DNA of 64,000 nucleotides from Platynereis dumerilii (Eukaryota; Annelida; Polychaeta; Phyllodocida; Nereididae), in contig JAPTHN010000011.1 in the NCBI GenBank assembly GCA_026936325.1, positions 34,320,629 to 34,384,628 of the forward strand. Direction: 5' to 3'. Positions 21,647-32,585 of this stretch are shown piece after piece (position 1 is the stretch's first letter; each line of letters begins with the position of its first letter). The notes under the pieces were generated by a model. That model was given only the letters and a program-made list of their open reading frames with translations, was not told the origin of the DNA and made no database searches. Both the position numbers and the translations under genes were made by a program.

Positions 21647-24463
21647 AGGGTGCATCAAAAAAAGTGAAAGTCAAAAGCGTGATCCGCAACAGCAATAATG
21701 TTGTTCCACTGGTAGAATAATGTCTTCCTGCAAAATTTTGGATTTTTCAGAGGTGATTTAGAGGTCCCACACAGGCCCCGAAGATTTTTATTAGTTTTTC
21801 GCCAAAAAATTGCGAAAATGTGCTGTATCTCGAAAACTATTGTAGCTACATTCATGGGAATGGTGTCAAAATGTCCGCAGACCCCAATTTCCTATTCAAC
21901 TTCTATAGTAACTATGTGTCTAAAATGCATTGTTTGTGAATTATTGACCAAAAACCTTATTTTTTGCCATATTTCGCGGAAATACAGTGGTTTATATCAA
22001 CAGGCTGAGTTCTATTGACAGTTATATTTTTTAAGTATTATTGAACATTATTTTCTTGACAGGCTGTGTAAAGACAATGATTAGTGTCTGTAATATTTCC
22101 CATCTTGCCCTGTGTTTCAAAGCTTTAACCTTGTCATTTCTGTAATTTCAATAGGCTGCTTCAACTAATCTCATATAACAATATGAAAACGTTAGAAATG
22201 GTACTGGGAAGTCGAAAAGACAATATATGACATCACAATATATCTTATTTTAGATAACCTGTGACATAACAATACATAATTTAGGTCATCATCAATTGTT
22301 CTGGGCACTAATGGGAACCTAAACAAAACAGAAAAAGACTTAAAACTTACAGAGTCTACGGCACCAAAGAATTTAATAATAGCAAAAGAATTGATACCAC
22401 TGAGACTACAGAAACATTTTGACAAGCTAAATGGTATGAAACAGAACATCAAGTGAAATAGATGACAAAAATAATATAATGTAGTAAGCCTATGATTTTA
22501 TATTTGCCCAATCATTGCCCATTCAAGATAAATCTGCTCATCGGCACTCACCATAAGGAATATCTATCATACCAGTTGTTATAGTGATAACCTCTGGACT
22601 TGGCCGGAGAGGGGTTGGAACTTGCATCCATAGTGAACAAGGCAGACATGTTAACCAGTGTGCAATGAAGCCACATTGACATAAATACGCAAGATGCTAA
22701 TCATTCTTATGACACAGGGAAATTCATGATCAATAATTGATCCTTCAAACATATTATTGCCATCAACATCATTCTGTTGGCCTGCCCTGATTACCTCACC
22801 AGATGATTTGGTGTTTCAAGCTTTCTTCTTTCTCAAGTTTAGTTGTGCAGTTATGTTCGACAGTCTAGAGAATAAAGAGAAAAGGTCCATTGGAATGCAC
22901 AGGCAAAGTCCGTTTCACTTCCGCGACAGGCACCAGTTCCTGACAAAAGTAGGTTGGCCAACACAGTTGAGTGATAGATCTTGCTTTGGATGATTTGAGG
23001 TTTATGATGCAGCAGTTGCAAATTCACAGCTGTTTTCTTCACCTGCCCGTCAGTGAATGGAGGTCCGGTGTCACCTACACAATCAGTGATGCAAATATTA
23101 CAGCTGTCATTGATATTGCAAATGATGGTGATTGGTGAAGAAAATAGCAAAAATCATGCAACAGACTTTGCCAGAGTTGTGCATTCCAATAAACCTTTTC
23201 ACAACATTTTACAGGTTGTTGGACATGACTGCATAACTAAACTTGAGGATGAAGAAAGCCTGAAACACCAAATCATCTGGATTGCATGTAAGCTGATGTA
23301 CATAAGCAAATTCAAATTTACCTTGAGGTATTCAAGGCTCAGGCCAACAGAATGATGTCGATGGCAATAATATTTTTGAAGGATCAATTATTGAACATGT
23401 ATTTCCCTGTGTCATAAGTATGATTAGCATCTTGCATATTTATGTCAATATGGCTTCGTTGCACACTGGTGAACATGTCTGCCTTGCCCACTGTGGATGC
23501 AAGTTCCAACCCTTCTCCGGCCATGTCCACACGATATCACTATAATGATTGGTATGATAGACATTCCGTATGGTGAGTGCATGCCGATGAGCAGATTTAT
23601 CTGAAATGGTCACAACATTAAATCATAGGCCTACTACATTATATATTATTTTTATTATTTATTTCATTTGATGTCCTGTTTCATACCTTTTCGCTTGTCG
23701 TTTATGCAGTCTCAATGGTATAAATTTTTTTGGAAATACAGTGGTTTATGTCAAAAGGCTCAGTTCTATTGACAATTACATTTTGTAAGTAGTTTCCAAC
23801 ATTATTTTCTTGACAGGAAAATTAGTGTCTGTAATATTTCACATCTTGCCCTGTGTTTCATGGCTTTAACCTTGTCATTTCTGTAATTTCAATAGGCTGC
23901 TTCCACTAATCTCATATAACAATTTGAAAACGGTAGAAATGGTTCCGGTAAGTCGAAAAGACAATAGATGACATCACTATCTCATGTTTAGATAACCTGT
24001 TACAAGTAACAATACATAATTTAGGACATCATCAATGGTACTGGGTGCTGATAGGAACCTAAACAAAACACAAACAAGAAATAAACAATACTTACAGAGT
24101 CTACGGCACCAAAAAATTTAATAACAGCATGAAATATGGCAAAAAAATAAGGTTTTTGGTCAATAATTCACAAACAATGCATTTTAGACACATAGTTACT
24201 ATAGAAGTTGAATAGGAAATTGGGGTCTGCGGACATTTTGACACCATTCCCATGAATGTAGCTGCAATAGTTTTCGAGATACAGCACATTTTCGGAATTT
24301 TTTGGCGAAAAACTAATAAAAATCTTTGGGGCCTGTGTGGGACCTCTAAATCACCTCTGAAAAATCCCAAATTTTGCAGGAAGACATTATTCTATCAGTG
24401 GAACAACATTATTGCGGTTGCGGATCACGCTTTTGACTTTCACTTTTTTTGATGCACCCTAAT
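21647..24463. mobile_element. 2.8-kb hAT-like giant foldback with 8-bp duplication
   Basis: The ends are TAGGGTGCATCAAAAAAAGT and its inverse, a TAGGG terminus typical of hAT. The 8-bp word ATGTCTAT flanks both sides (21639-21646 and 24464-24471) exactly. Outer arms (21647-21976 and 24120-24463) and inner arms (about 22400-22870 and 23180-23720) are inverted. The block between them (about 21977-22385 and 23735-24120) is present in both halves in the SAME orientation. No transposase recognised; open frames in the arms are mirror images of each other. Confidence 0.85.
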
Positions 24464-24474
24464 GTCTATTTTGA

Positions 24475-25935
24475 GGTATAAAGTAAAACGGCCATGGAAC
24501 TAAATAAAAAAACGTTGATTCAAATCTATGATTTTATCATGAAACTGAAAATTATTGTTTCAGTTATGATTTTTTTGTGGCATTAGTTTTTGAGATATCG
24601 CCTTGAAATTTTGGATTTGTAATCTACACCGCATCTGACGAAATTACGCAAGTAGCTTATTTCGCAGCAGTACGAAAACTTCTTGGCCCAACAGTGTATC
24701 CTTTTAACATAATCATTGGACTGGGCTTAGAAATATTCCTTGTGACTTTCATCAAGTTTCATTCAGGCAAAGTTGACTTACGCCATATATTCAAATATTT
24801 TGGTGTCTGACAAAATTACGCAAAAGCAACATAGTAAGTGGAAAGACACTACAAAAGTTTAATTTTCCAATAATTTTACCCAAGACGTTAACGTTACATC
24901 ATCTGAATACTATTCGCATCAAAAAATTTTGCTTACTTGCTGTCACTGCAAAACAATATGCATAAATTGCCTTAATTGGAATAACATTGATTTTGCATAA
25001 TTTCTTTAAGTTTATGCTCCCCAAAACCTCAAAATGGTTCCAACCAATTGAAAAATGCTTCTAGCAGTCACATAATTCTGTCTATTTAGATGAGTGAAAA
25101 AGAAACTGAACTAATGTCTCTTACTATGAAATGGCCAGCAATAAAAAATTATATCAGTGACCTGCCATTGGAATTGCATTGTGTTTATGATGTGCAGTTT
25201 CTTATTCAACAGTTTGTCAATTTTCAATGCACAACTTATCTCTCAGTTTAACCCGAATTAATCAATATCAGATGGTAACTTTTCAAGGCATTTTTCAAAG
25301 GATCAGAACTTTTTTGAGATTTTAGAGAGCATAAATTTGAAAAAAATATGCAAAATCAATGTTATTCCAATAGAGGCAATTTATGCATATTTCTTGGCAA
25401 TGACAGCAAGTAAGCAAACTATTTTGATATGAATAGTAGCCAAGTGATACAACGCTAATGTTTTGGGCAAAATTATTTGAAAATTAAACTTTCGTACTGT
25501 CCTCCCAGTCAACATGTTGCTTTTGCATAATTTCATCAGACACCAAAATATTTGAATATATGGCATAACTCAACTTTGCCTGAACGAAACTTTATGAAAG
25601 TCACATGGAATATTTCTAAGCCCAGTCCAATGATTATGTGAAAAGGATAAACTGCTGAGCCCAACAGTTTTTGTACTAATGCGAAATAAGCTACTTGCGT
25701 AATTTCGTCAGATGCGGTGTATATATATGTATAACAGTACTGGAGAATCTAATAGGTCTGGTGCTTTCAGGTCCTGAGATATAAAATAAAACGCCCATGG
25801 AACTAAAAAAAACCGTGACTCAAATCAGTGATTTTACGCTAGAAGTGAAAATTCTTGTTTCAGTTATGATTTTTTTGTGGCAAGAGTTTTTGAGATATCA
25901 TCTTGAAAATTTGGATTTGTAATCTACACTATATG
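24475..25935. repeat. 1.1-kb palindrome flanked by 160-bp direct repeats
   Basis: The palindrome (24627-25719) begins CACCGCATCTGACGAAATTA and ends with the inverse, TA on each side, arms about 500 bp, centre near 25170. Outside it, 24475-24626 (GTAAAACGGCCATGGAACTA ... TTGGATTTGTAATCTACAC) recurs as a direct repeat at 25775-25930. A non-autonomous TA-inserting foldback inside a local duplication is the simplest reading. Confidence 0.75.
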
Positions 25936-26774
25936 TTCAACCTACTGTGTGAATCTAATAAAGATCCATAGGGCTGAAACAATACTAGTCAACAGATTTT
26001 AACATTCTTACTTTGTCATATGTTGTGAAATATTGTCTAAAACAATAAAACAAAATAAAAAGGGGTCCTCATCCCGATGGAAATTCATAAAATCAGTATA
26101 TGTACAACTAAGTCCTTTTGAAAAAAGTAAACTAATTTACCGAAAATCACATTGGAAAATTATCTATAACAGATGGAAAGTCAAAACTATTACAGCCCAC
26201 ACCAGCTTTTTTCTGAGCTTCTAATGCTTTAATCCATTTGTCTGTAACCCCAATAGATCCTTCTAAAATTGAAAAAGACTGATCATTTTTGTGTGTTGTC
26301 AAAATTGCAAGAAAAGATGTCGAGCAGCAGCAGAGATTGTGACACTATACCAGATTTGTGGGGGTGTGTCTGAATACTGCTCTCTGATTGGTTGTTTTCA
26401 GTATATTCCCTGTAATTACAGGGAAAAAACGTCGTATACAGGTCAGGTGACCATATACTGCTTTTTCTCCCCTATACTGAATTTTTCCCTGCTGTATTGC
26501 CCAGGGAAAAACACAGTATCGGGGAGAAAATGTGCCTAGACATGGGATAATTACATTTATTAACAGATGATACTCTCTATACATGCACAAGAGGCAACTG
26601 TAGTGAGCTGCCACCGGCAGTGAACTCTGTCAGAATTCACATGCAACAACTGAAGCAAGAATGTTGAAATTATGGGCGAAAATGGCATTTCCATCATTCT
26701 GAGGCTATATTTTCAATGGCCCTAAAAACATTGTTCCAATGCTGTCTTTTAGAGTTGGATTTTTAAGAATATTT

Positions 26775-26898
26775 AAAAAAACCAAACCAATTTTTTAATA
26801 AAAAAAAAATTTTCTCACAATTTACTTCTACTTAATAACATATTATGTTATTAAGTAGAAGCAAATTGTGAGATAAAAATTGGTTTGGTTTTTTTTTG
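26775..26898. repeat. 124-bp near-perfect palindrome
   Basis: CTCACAATTTACTTCTACTT...AATAACAT, centre ATT, then the inverse. The outer arms AACCAAACCAATTTTT and AAAAATTGGTTTGGTT extend it. A MITE-like foldback or hairpin about 270 bp upstream of the GPCR coding exon. Confidence 0.8.
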
Positions 26899-27125
26899 CA
26901 ATTTATGGCAGGTATATTCCCATTTCCAAGATTGACTGGACTAAGTCATCAGTTAGTTCAGACTGTTTTGACAGCTACCGTTGTCAAGCTTGTTGAAATT
27001 ATGAAGACAATTGGGACTTAAATTTCAACAAAGTGATCTCCATATTAGTGTTTTAAATTCTGTGCAAATGGTTAATCCCCTGATTATCACAAAAAATTAT
27101 AATTTAAACAGCCCATTAACTTTGA

Positions 27126-27140
27126 ACTCGTATTTTTCAG
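27126..27140 (+). promoter_or_regulatory. Probable 3' splice acceptor before the GPCR exon
   Basis: ACTCGTATTTTTCAG followed by GTTCTTC, 33 bases before the ATG. It fits an intron in the 5' UTR, a common layout for GPCR genes with intronless coding regions. Not confirmed by any transcript. Confidence 0.5.
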
Positions 27141-27173
27141 GTTCTTCTTGATTGCTCATCTTTAGAATTGAAA

Positions 27174-28232
27174 ATGGAAAACCAAACGACAGAAACTGAA
27201 TTTGCAACTATGTACACAACAGAACCAGTTACGGATGGATGGAATGTCCCCACAGAAATCAATGACGTCACAGAAAATGGAGAATTGACATCCTCCCTGT
27301 CGCATTCAGATATCAAGTTGTTCATGGCAATGAGTTTGGCATCGAAGATACTCTACCCAGCCATTGGTGTCACAGGAAGTATTTTGAATACCCTCGTAAT
27401 CGCGACATACGCCAAATTCAAGGCACTGCGAACACCAACAAATACTTTCTTAATGAGTCTGACGGCTGCGGATTTGTGTATGTCCCTGTATCTAGTGATC
27501 GCCAGGTTCATTGGAACAGTGAAAGATGATATGATATTTCGAGTAATCTATACTTTCCTGTTTGTACTCCATGCTGTTGCCCTTACCAGCTCTCTTGCCA
27601 CGACAGTTGTAATTGCAATACACAGAATAGTCGCTGTAAAACACCCAATTAAATTTAAGACAATTTTCTCACTAAGAACATGTTGCTGCATAGTGTTAGG
27701 GATTTGGCTGACATGTAGTTTGATCATTGGAAGTCTCGTTATCTATTATCTGTCTTCAACTGATGCTGTAGTGTTGAGAAACCTACTCACAACCTCCGAT
27801 GTCTATCCCCAAATTATTGTGTTGATTTTCGTTCAGATCTATCCGTATGCCTGTGTGATCATATCTGCCCTACTCTATATCATCATCTTCTATAACATAA
27901 CAAAGAAAATCAGGTCCGTTTCCCCAAACCCTGCGGCTCCTCTTGATCAGAACGTTGTGGCACCGGCTAACAATTCAATTCTGAAAGACAAGAAGCTGGC
28001 TTTGCTGACATGCACCATCCTTATTGTGTTTCTCATTTGCTGGCTCCCTATCAGTCTGTACACCAGCATTGCTAGTGAATCTTACATAAAATCTCCCCAT
28101 GGTAGACTCGGCTATATGATTACTGTAATGATGCTCCAGTGTAATGCTATATTCAATGTTTGCGCATTTGTTTATTTTAGTAAGACATTTAGGAACAAGA
28201 TGCTAGTCTTGCTGTGCTGCAAGCATGAATAG
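27174..28232 (+). CDS. Class A (rhodopsin-like) orphan GPCR
   Basis: A 352-aa receptor in one coding exon. ATG 27174 (MENQTTE) is chosen as the first ATG; CAG at 27138-27140 after a pyrimidine run suggests a 5' UTR intron. The N-terminus (about 55 aa) is extracellular with an NQT glycosylation sequon and no signal peptide. Seven hydrophobic segments lie at about 57-80, 90-113, 124-151, 168-193, 213-241, 275-300 and 313-337. Class A marks: Asn72 in TM1, LTAAD (Asp100) in TM2, Trp178 in TM4, Pro224 in TM5, CWLP (289-292) in TM6, FR (339-340) in helix 8, and terminal CC for likely palmitoylation. Oddities: DRY is HRI (150-152), NPxxY is NVCAF, and the TM3-ECL2 cysteines are missing. The ligand is not predictable; probably a lineage-expanded peptide- or amine-type receptor acting at the plasma membrane. 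Confidence 0.9.
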   Translation: MENQTTETEFATMYTTEPVTDGWNVPTEINDVTENGELTSSLSHSDIKLFMAMSLASKILYPAIGVTGSILNTLVIATYAKFKALRTPTNTFLMSLTAADLCMSLYLVIARFIGTVKDDMIFRVIYTFLFVLHAVALTSSLATTVVIAIHRIVAVKHPIKFKTIFSLRTCCCIVLGIWLTCSLIIGSLVIYYLSSTDAVVLRNLLTTSDVYPQIIVLIFVQIYPYACVIISALLYIIIFYNITKKIRSVSPNPAAPLDQNVVAPANNSILKDKKLALLTCTILIVFLICWLPISLYTSIASESYIKSPHGRLGYMITVMMLQCNAIFNVCAFVYFSKTFRNKMLVLLCCKHE

Positions 28233-28650
28233 ATAAATCAATGAGGTAATTTAAGCTGCGAATATACGAGTGCATCGAGTAGTTACCAAAAAGTTGTATG
28301 TGTAACTTGTAAGATATGCAATGCCTCATAATCATTGTTTCCAACGAGACCGAGAATTCTCAAGAAGTCTCGAGATCAGCAATGACTCAGCATTTTCTCG
28401 TTCGCTCAAGAATTCTCGAGAACTTTGTTGCCATTGATAAGCACCTTGATTGTGTTGATAATTGTTTGACATGGTGTTCATGTGTTTATTGTTTGTAACA
28501 GTTACAGAGCACAGGGTTGTTGTTTTGTTTTGATTGATAAATATATTTTTTCTGTAAAGGCACCATTGTTTAGATTGAATATATATGTTAATGATAATCT
28601 CGATTGTATATTGGATAAATGCTGAAGTTGAATTTGTACAAATGCTTTAA

Positions 28651-29527
28651 AATTTTTATATTACGGTATTAGGTATGTTATATCCAGGAGCATCAAGTGA
28701 CGTTAAAGCACCTTTGTATAAACATCTATGTCAACCTTCTCTTGTGTATGGTTCAGACTGTGTTCATCTGAATTCAAATGACATTGATAAAATGGATTCT
28801 GTCCAAGGTAAACTTATTAAGCAGTGTTTAGCAAAAGGTCTCATAATAGACAATTGTTACAAGCGATGGGCTTGAATAAAGTTTGTGATATAGTTCACAG
28901 AAATTGCACCTTCTTCTTCTTCTTTGTTAAATCCTGCCTCTTAGTAGGCAAACCTCCTGATGGAGTTATAAGACATAAAATAATGTTCATCGATTATTGA
29001 GTTGCCATTTGGCTTATTCTAAATTTATCGATCTGTTGTGAGTGAGTGAGTGAGTGAGTTAGTTTTTTACGTCTCATCAGCACCTGAGTGGGCTATTATC
29101 GATTTGTTGTACAGGATAGGGCAGGTAAACAGTGCATGTAGAAATTTACTTTTGTATTATATGTCATGTTTCTATTACGTAATGAAATTTTACCAGGTAG
29201 GTTATTGTCAAGAGTTTTAATGAGGGCTGAATCAGTCATATCTTTATTATTAAGTCCTCCTGTAAGAAATAGCACTAATTCGTTTGATGGTCATGTTGAT
29301 TCCTTAAGAAAGTTACTTTTTCATGAAAATTTTTTAAAACCATATTCTGATGAACATTTTTAGTGCATCTTCTAACAACAGCTATTTAAACAGTCACAAT
29401 TATAATGTTTGTTCTAAAATGTTGATAAATTATATAATTATTGTGTATTATCTTATTTTCAATACATGTGTATTATTTGTACTTTTTCTCCCTTTGTGGA
29501 GGTGAAATGAAATAAATAAATAAATAA
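28651..29527 (+). pseudogene. 3' end of a CR1-like LINE
   Basis: The plus strand reads YPGASSDVKAPLYKHLCQPS and LVYGSDCVHLNSNDIDKMDS, then, after a frame break, LSKRSHNRQLLQ. After the insertion at 29040-29095 it reads PGRLLSRVLMRAESVISLLL and SLRKLLFHENFLKPYSDEHF, then stop. These are the C-terminal thumb and tail of a LINE RT. The 3' end is GAAATGAAATAAATAAATAA, a short (AAAT)n tail. 5' truncated; sits in the hAT element. Confidence 0.75.
29040..29095 (-). mobile_element. 56-bp LINE 3'-tail insertion with 15-bp duplication
   Basis: The insert consists only of (GTGAGT)n and the 3' end of an I-type LINE (ACGTCTCATCAGCACCTGAG then GGGCTA). It is flanked by TTATCGATCTGTTGT (29025-29039) and TTATCGATTTGTTGT (29096-29110), one mismatch. 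This is a minimal, extremely 5'-truncated target-primed insertion. Confidence 0.85.
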
Positions 29528-32500
29528 ATTATCTTGATGTTTAGCTGTGATTTAGAGAAAAAAAAACAGATTAGCATTAAAACTACAAAAGATATCATAA
29601 AAGCCAAAAAACCGGATCCATTGCATAAGGCTTGTAGCACAGGAACGTGTACACTCACTTTCGGTTTGCTTCTAGAGCTTATATGTTTTTGAATATTTAT
29701 TCTTAATTGTTGTAACTTGCATAAGGTGATAGCTTGTTTTTCAACGGACAATTTGATATATAGTTCGTAAAGGGTCCCATTGTTTTGTGGATCCCACAAG
29801 GCAATTTTAGAGTAAAAAAACAGGGAAATTTAGCATTTTATAGGGACACGCCGCTGAAAGGGGGTCACAGAAGTGAGAGGAAAATAATTCTAAGCTGTAC
29901 CAGCTACTTGGAAACACTCACAATACAACAGAAATGCATGTCAGTCCATGAGGAAAAGCAATAATGAAGCAGCTGCCTATATTTGTTGCCAACATTTCTT
30001 ACTGTTTATTCTTTCATTGATTACATCAAGGAAACATTTTTTAAATCACCTGTGATATGTATGTTACCAGATCAAAATAGGTTGTATGTCACAAAGTTTG
30101 CATGCTGTTTTAAGATAGCCATGTTGTGTACAGCAGAATTATATCACGAGTACACCTATCCACTCAGGAGATCACTCCATCACCATAGCCTTTCTTGACT
30201 GCAGACAAATGTGAGAGAGTACGGTAATTTAATTTGTGGCTGCGAACAACACCATAAAGCTGCTTCATGAAAGTTTTTTCAATACAACTTAATCATATAT
30301 TTTATGATTAAAATGTTTGTGCAACATTGTCAACCTACAGCATCCGGACTTCCAACGGTGGACCATAATGCGGTGTGAGAGTGTACGGTACATTCTTGTA
30401 TGTCACAAAACTCGCTACAGCAGAGACATACCAATGGTTCAAGGCAGCTGTTTATGGTATGTTAGTAGTTGTACTACCTGGGCATATTTTGAGCATATGT
30501 ACTTAACTGGTTCTTTGAATGTATTTAATAAAACGTCCAATAATGATACACAAAAAAATACGTCACGTTTTTCGTACGTCCCGCTCTCTTTCTTTTTCTA
30601 ATTGACGGAAACAGTTTTGAATCATGTCAAGAGGTAGTGTAAACTGTTGTCTGGAACATGCAATAGGGTTTTACTTTGAAAAGTTCAAGCGTTAGCTAGA
30701 GTTTTCAAAAAGCTCTTTCAATGTTTCTGTCAAAATATGTCACGTTTTTCGTACGTCCCATTTTCGGGCATCACATATTTGGCCAAATATGGAAACCTAC
30801 TTTGGAGAGTTACTAATTTCGGGGAAGTAGACCTAGTCACAAGGCCAAGCACTGGTAATGAAAGCATTTTTGTATTGCAGGCCTGAAGTGAAGCCCATGT
30901 CATGAGTGGGTCGAATAGCAGAAAATGCCCCATGTTATTGTGCTTCACAATGGGAGTAGAAACGTATCTCATCACATAGGAGGTATTAAGCTCTGAAATT
31001 TCTCTGGTTCGTGCCTGGGATGGTCCCCTTTGAAATGGTGTTTAACAATGAATATTACAGGACACTTTATTTTCCACCCTGTGGCGGCCAGAATCTGTAC
31101 GCGTTCCCATGCTACAAGCCATAATTAAATCTCCCATAACATTGTGACTATGGAAAGGACAGTGTCCTAGACTTCTCGAGAAGTCTCGAGTCTCGTTTAC
31201 TAGACCATCTCGAGAGTCACGGGTGAGACTTGTTGGAAACACTGCTCATAATATACTTTATTACTACAGCATGCATGATTTCCATGTTAAAGACAAATTC
31301 AAAGATTCTCTGGAATCAGATTTCACTCACATTGAACATTTTCTGTAAAATTTATTTACAGCTCTCGCAATTTATCTAAAGAAATCAGGTTTTTTTTCTC
31401 AGTGTCAGAGTGGACTCCTTTAGTCTGGCAGCCAAAGCAGATTTTCTGGCTGAACCCTGCACCGATCGATAAAGTTTTTTTCTCAGTGGAATCCATGTCT
31501 TGAGACCCCCTAGAAAACATTTTTGGCGGGTACCCATGTGGTACCCTTGGGGAAATTGAGAAATCCAAGATGGCCGCCGAGGCATCCAAAATTGCTCGGA
31601 ATGGGACAACTTCAAAACTATTTGACTTAGAATCAAATGTGATACCTCCTTTTCAGTCAAACTTGGTATAGGGAATCCATTTCTGGGGTTATTTTGGCAA
31701 TTGGGGGTGACCTAAAGGTCACAAAGTGCATTTTTTGTCATAAATCGAAAAAAGTTAAATTCACCGAAGAGTTATGGGAAATGTTGACAAAGCCTTCGTG
31801 ACAGTTGATTCCACTTCCTTAAACAATCCCAGAAACATAATATATGTTGGATGACACTGTTATATCCTCAAGCATTCTAGGAAATTCAAGATGGCCACCA
31901 AGATGGCTGAGTTATAGATAGGTCATCAAAACATTCTTAGTATTGCGTATACAATCAAAAGTGACACGTCTATTTCAGCTATTTCCTACATGGGGAATCC
32001 ATTATTGAGGTGTTTTTGTCAATTGGAGTTGATTAGAAGCTAAAAGAATCCATTCAATGGCATTATATGTGAATGATTAAATTTTCATACGGCTGTTTGT
32101 ACCAATAGACATTCATTCCTAATTGTCATTAGCAAAACCTCATACTTGATGAGTGATCAAAGTAAAAACAAGATGGGATGATGTAACTGGCATAGACAAT
32201 GGCTCGTGCATTTGGTAAACTATTGCACACACACACACATTTTGGTGTCCTACATGGCATTTTATGAGTTTGTGGAGCAGAGTGAAACCCTTAAAACATT
32301 AATGATCAGCACTGTGAAGTGTTGGTTTTCAGGGAAGGAAATAATACACCGATCATTTGGTTGAAACCTCTACATTTGGTGACATACCATTTGATGGCTT
32401 TTTAGATCTCAGGATAAAACCTGCCTGAACATCCAGCAAACTATTATGTAGATAAATATGTGCCTGGCTCTTCAAATATGACTTGGTAAAATGCAATGTG

Positions 32501-32585
32501 TGTGTGTGTGTGTGTTTGTGTTTAACGCCTCTGCCGCACCATATTGGGCTATATTGAGGCTTGCGAGGGTGTTATTAGTCTTCGT

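Larger units (their letters stand above)
25936..27140. other. No gene; upstream region of the GPCR
   Basis: Contains a partly palindromic stretch at 26385-26535 (CCCTGTAATTACAGGG, then TTTTTCCCTG/CAGGGAAAAA) after CTGATTGG, and the strong palindrome 26775-26898. The end (ACTCGTATTTTTCAG, to 27140) looks like a 3' splice site for the GPCR coding exon. No promoter can be named. Confidence 0.5.
28333..31244. mobile_element. 2.9-kb hAT-like element 3' of the GPCR gene
   Basis: CATTGTTTCCAACGAGAC at the left and the inverse of CAGTGTTTCCAACAAGTCTC at the right. Subterminal CTCGAGA/TCTCGAG words lie at both ends. The 8-bp word CTCATAAT flanks both sides exactly (28325-28332 and 31245-31252), the hAT target-duplication size. 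It begins 100 bp after the GPCR stop codon. The interior holds a LINE fragment (28651-29527) and a TACGTCACGTTTTTCGTACG phrase at about 30559, echoed at about 30737. No transposase recognised. Confidence 0.85.

Noticed and set aside
24252-24452. 66-codon frame with a mirror copy at 21655-21855
   Set aside because: Conserved only because it lies in the two arms of the same foldback element; no known domain.
24475-25935. Direct repeats of ~160 bp as LTRs
   Set aside because: They flank a palindrome, lack LTR end signals, and no capsid or polymerase lies between them.
27168-27173. GPCR start two codons earlier (TTG)
   Set aside because: The frame can be opened at TTG, but eukaryotic initiation favours the ATG at 27174, and nothing supports the non-ATG start.
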